The position numbers were made by a program, and so were the translations under genes. The notes under the pieces are model-generated. The model was not told where the DNA came from, ran no database searches, and worked only from the letters and a program-made list of their open reading frames with translations. DNA of 64,000 bases from NCBI RefSeq assembly GCF_008033235.1, contig NZ_CP042432.1, forward strand, positions 2,294,001 through 2,358,000. The letters run 5' to 3'. This document shows, piece after piece, positions 62,684-64,000 of this stretch; within the stretch, counting starts at the first letter, position 1, and every line of letters starts with the position of its first letter. Source of the stretch: Anseongella ginsenosidimutans (GTDB lineage Bacteria > Bacteroidota > Bacteroidia > Sphingobacteriales > Sphingobacteriaceae).

Positions 62684-64000
62684 ATGATAAAAAGAATGAT
62701 CATTATTGCTCTTGTGTGGGGTTCCCTGCTTTCTTATGATGTCCTTGCTCAGCTTCCTCCTGTGTTTGGAGAAAAGTATGAAGAGCTGACCCAGGATGAT
62801 CCGAGGGTCAGGAAATATATCAGCCCGCTGCGTATCGTATGGCAGTCGGATGAAAGCGGAAAAACCATTGAAAATGCCGCCAAATTGCTGAAACCGGGAA
62901 ACGGGCAGGCGGAACTCATTAATAATGATCTCTGTATTCTCAGGAGTACGGATACGGAAAAGCCGGGCATTCTCCTGGATTTTGGAAAAGAGCTTCACGG
63001 AGGGCTGCAGCTGGTTACCGGCATGATGGCCAGCAAGGACCCGGTAAAAGTACGTATCCGTTTCGGTGAGTCGGTGAGCGAGGCGATGTCGGATATCGAC
63101 ACGATTAACGGAGCTACCAATGACCATGCCATGCGGGACTTTATCGTGGAACTTCCCTGGCTGGGTTCCCTGCAGGTAGGGAATTCCGGGTTTCGCTTCG
63201 TGAGGATAGACCTGGTGGACCCGAATGTGGAATTACTGCTGAAAGAGGCAAGGGCGGTTTTTATTTATCGTGATGTTCCCTACCTGGGCTCATTTAAGAG
63301 CAATGACGAGCGGCTGAACCAGATATGGGAAACGGGGGCTTACACCGTGCATCTGAACATGCAGCAATATCTCTGGGACGGTATCAAGCGCGACCGCCTG
63401 GTATGGGTAGGAGACCTGCATCCCGAGGTAATGACGGTGAATGCCGTTTTTGGCTATAATGAAGTGGTGCCGAAAAGCCTGGACCTGATCCGGGACGCCA
63501 CTCCTTTGCCGCAATGGATGAACGGGATCAGCTCTTATTCCCTCTGGTGGATTATCATTCACCGCGACTGGTACAATTACCACGGTGACCTGGAATACCT
63601 GAAAGAACAGGAAGAATACCTCAAGGGACTGCTGTCCCTGTTGCTGACCAAAATTGACGGCAACAAGGAAGCGCTGGACGGCATGCGCTTCCTGGACTGG
63701 CCTTCCAGCGAAAATGAGAAGGCTATTCACGCCGGTTTGCAGGCGCTCATGGTAATGGCCCTGGATGCGGGCGCTGAGCTGAGCCAGGTGTTGGGAGAGA
63801 ATACGACCGCCGGGCAATGTGAAGACGCGGTGGCCCGTTTGCGGAAACACGTACCGGATCACGGCGATTCGAAGCAGGCTGCTGCCATGCTTACCCTGGC
63901 GGGAATGATGGATGGTAAAAAAGCGAACAAGCAAGTGATCGCCGTAGGCGGTGCGGAGAATTTTTCCACCTTCTATGGATATTATATGCTTCACGCAAAA
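62684..64000 (+). CDS. alpha-L-rhamnosidase-like (GH78 type) protein, 3' end outside window
   Basis: An open frame of 439 codons running off the right edge. Signal peptide MIIIALVWGSLLSYDVLAQ; an N-terminal beta-domain (LLDFGKELHGGLQLVTG, VRIRFGESVSEAM); then the six-hairpin catalytic region, starting LGSFKSNDERLNQIWETGAY and NMQQYLWDGIKRDRLVWVGD, with SSYSLWWIIIHRDWYNYHGD. The WDG-IKRDR-WVGD pattern is typical of GH78-like and related alpha/alpha-barrel hydrolases, with D/E residues there being candidate catalytic acids. It suggests that the locus handles a rhamnose-containing glycan, but not all relatives are rhamnosidases. Confidence 0.75.
   Translation, partial: MIKRMIIIALVWGSLLSYDVLAQLPPVFGEKYEELTQDDPRVRKYISPLRIVWQSDESGKTIENAAKLLKPGNGQAELINNDLCILRSTDTEKPGILLDFGKELHGGLQLVTGMMASKDPVKVRIRFGESVSEAMSDIDTINGATNDHAMRDFIVELPWLGSLQVGNSGFRFVRIDLVDPNVELLLKEARAVFIYRDVPYLGSFKSNDERLNQIWETGAYTVHLNMQQYLWDGIKRDRLVWVGDLHPEVMTVNAVFGYNEVVPKSLDLIRDATPLPQWMNGISSYSLWWIIIHRDWYNYHGDLEYLKEQEEYLKGLLSLLLTKIDGNKEALDGMRFLDWPSSENEKAIHAGLQALMVMALDAGAELSQVLGENTTAGQCEDAVARLRKHVPDHGDSKQAAAMLTLAGMMDGKKANKQVIAVGGAENFSTFYGYYMLHAK

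Noticed and set aside
1-64000. tRNA or rRNA genes
   Set aside because: The intergenic gaps were read on both strands and none showed a convincing cloverleaf or rRNA segment.

Overview
The window is chromosomal DNA of a member of the Bacteroidota, probably near the Sphingobacteriales or Chitinophagales. The signs are two SusC/SusD pairs, several TAnnTTTG-type -7 promoter boxes placed just before start codons, almost no Shine-Dalgarno sequences, and small protein families typical of the phylum (HYC_CC_PP-like, DUF6660-like, DUF3347). GC content looks close to 50 %. I saw no rRNA, tRNA or CRISPR array.

Left edge (1-4.2 kb): an IS3-family element sits between the remains of two unrelated genes, a SusC-type receptor and an SRPBCC protein. 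A minus-strand group follows: a frameshifted AlkB-like oxygenase, a SemiSWEET transporter, a Crp/Fnr regulator and a DUF1801 protein.

Metal and envelope-redox island (3.8-33.9 kb). A Cu/Ag-type efflux set reads rightward: a HYC_CC_PP-like protein, a CusA-type RND pump broken by two frameshifts, an outer-membrane factor, two tandem adaptors that both carry a heavy-metal-binding motif, and a stand-alone DUF3347 lipoprotein. Next comes a leftward DUF6660-like/TonB-receptor/sulfatase operon, then a rightward thiol-redox operon (small Pro-Pro protein, TlpA, DsbD, DsrE). After a block of unrelated genes (sialidase, SRPBCC, AI-2E-family transporter, DedA, an unknown 712-aa protein) lies a second, leftward efflux operon: a small protein ending in a WQPP tail, a CzcA pump fused to its TolC partner, a CzcB adaptor and a CPC-type P-ATPase. 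Four small exported proteins with a late Pro-Pro motif each stand first in one of these metal or redox operons.

Central block (34-43.7 kb): a DUF4185/DUF5005-like protein, a Tm-1-like protein, a PEP-hydrolase-family TIM barrel and an aldose epimerase in one orientation, then an SLC13 permease, an ECF-type sigma factor and uvrA.

Right part (43.8-64 kb): a polysaccharide utilisation locus with a divergent parallel beta-helix protein, two tandem SusC/SusD pairs, two paralogous GH99/GH71-like proteins flanking a DUF5722 protein, and the start of an alpha-L-rhamnosidase-like gene that runs off the window. The 3' ends of several of these genes carry tandem duplications across or directly after the stop codon, and a cytosine-poor repeat patch separates two of the genes.
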